This document shows, piece after piece, positions 63,618-64,000 of a stretch of DNA of 64,000 nt (position 1 is its first letter; each line of letters begins with the position of its first letter). The translations under genes were made by a program, and so were the position numbers. The stretch is from Aliamphritea ceti (lineage in GTDB: Bacteria; Pseudomonadota; Gammaproteobacteria; Pseudomonadales; Balneatricaceae). The DNA is taken from the NCBI RefSeq assembly GCF_024347215.1, contig NZ_AP025282.1, forward strand, positions 5,084,001 to 5,148,000. The letters run 5' to 3'. The notes under the pieces are model-generated. The model did no database searches, was not told the DNA's origin, and worked only from the letters and a program-made list of their open reading frames with translations.

Positions 63618-64000
63618 ATGACTCAGTTGAAACGCCGCTCCCGTCGTAAGCCTAAGGTAGCTCCTGGCCCGAAGATTAATCCAGCACCTGCAGGTACTGA
63701 AGGCGGCAGTTTCCAGCCACTCAGCCAGCAGGATATCCAGCGCATTGTCGATGCCGCTTATAAAGTTCTGGAACAGACCGGCATCGAAGTTGGCCCAAGC
63801 CCCTGCCGGGATCTTTTCGAAGCAGCTGGCTGTCGGATCGACGCCGAGAAAAATCGGGTCTTCATTCCTGCTCCTCTGATCGATAAAGCCCGTGAACTGG
63901 CCCGTCCGGAAGTATTACTGGCCGGCCGTGATCCGGAATATGACCTGCAGCTAGGTGGCCGTAAAGTTTACCTGGGCACCGGTGGTCAGGCGGTGAAGAT
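63618..64000 (+). CDS. MttB-family methyltransferase (5' end only)
   Basis: The reading frame begins at ATG 63618 and runs off the window after 127 codons. The N-terminus is basic (LKRRSRRKPKVAPGPK), followed by LSQQDIQRIVDAAYKVLEQTGIEVGPSPCRDLFEAAGC and ends in YLGTGGQAVK. This matches the non-pyrrolysine MttB family (trimethylamine/glycine-betaine/gamma-butyrobetaine-type corrinoid methyltransferases). It demethylates a quaternary amine onto a corrinoid protein. It is divergent from the GlxA-like regulator. The active-site region is outside the window. Confidence 0.82.
   Translation, partial: MTQLKRRSRRKPKVAPGPKINPAPAGTEGGSFQPLSQQDIQRIVDAAYKVLEQTGIEVGPSPCRDLFEAAGCRIDAEKNRVFIPAPLIDKARELARPEVLLAGRDPEYDLQLGGRKVYLGTGGQAVK

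Noticed and set aside
1..64000. CRISPR arrays, tRNA/rRNA genes, transposases, integrases or phage genes
   Set aside because: None could be recognised on reading either strand; all long reading frames are explained by chromosomal genes.

Overview
The window looks like a chromosomal segment of a marine gammaproteobacterium of the Oceanospirillales type (Amphritea/Neptunomonas/Marinobacterium-like). The reasons are moderate GC, typical gammaproteobacterial core genes (pstB-phoU, ubiCA, phoBR, mltA, cysZ, glmUS), three TRAP carriers or carrier parts, a betaine-type ABC importer and an MttB-family methyltransferase. The lineage is an inference from gene content. I see no rRNA, tRNA, CRISPR array, insertion sequence or prophage.

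Layout. 1-8 kb is the phosphate block: the end of pstB, phoU, then ubiC-ubiA and phoB-phoR behind a Pho box, interrupted by a diguanylate cyclase with an unusual DsbA-like N-terminus and a few DUF genes. 8-13 kb holds mltA, cysZ, an oxidoreductase and small membrane or Cys-rich proteins. 13-19.5 kb carries TRAP permease genes, two tandem Sel1-repeat/SPOR proteins, a YdcZ-type membrane protein and a separate TRAP binding protein. 19.7-23 kb has a HexR-type regulator, a GFA protein and an FMN glutamate-synthase-like protein.

23.3-31.7 kb is a catabolic cluster: an M24 metallohydrolase, a complete TRAP importer whose binding protein resembles the ectoine binder TeaA, an M20 deacylase, an EutA/maleate-isomerase-like protein, an Lrp regulator and a diaminopropionate ammonia-lyase-like PLP enzyme. 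It parallels ectoine utilisation but with different enzymes. 32-42.6 kb mixes regulators, an MFS carrier, an HdeA-like protein, an alpha carbonic anhydrase, CrcB, MarC and glmS/glmU.

42.7-46.2 kb is a bufferin-type RiPP locus: a Cys-rich lipoprotein precursor made of two near-identical repeats, a strongly structured intergenic RNA region, a DUF692 multinuclear iron oxidase (BufB) and its DUF2063 partner (BufC). 46.2-55.1 kb encodes a nitrilase-family amidase, an OpuC/OsmF-type betaine ABC importer, a LysR regulator and a polar amino-acid ABC importer.

55.4-64 kb ends with two GlxA-type AraC regulators, a MmgE/PrpD protein, a LysR regulator, and a three-gene operon of an Asp/Asn-hydroxylase-like Fe/2OG oxygenase, a threonine aldolase and an aldehyde dehydrogenase. 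It is followed by the start of an MttB-family methyltransferase. The three enzymes reproduce the logic of the first half of carnitine biosynthesis (beta-hydroxylate an amino acid, remove glycine, oxidise the aldehyde). I regard this operon and the two-repeat bufferin locus as the most interesting parts of the window.
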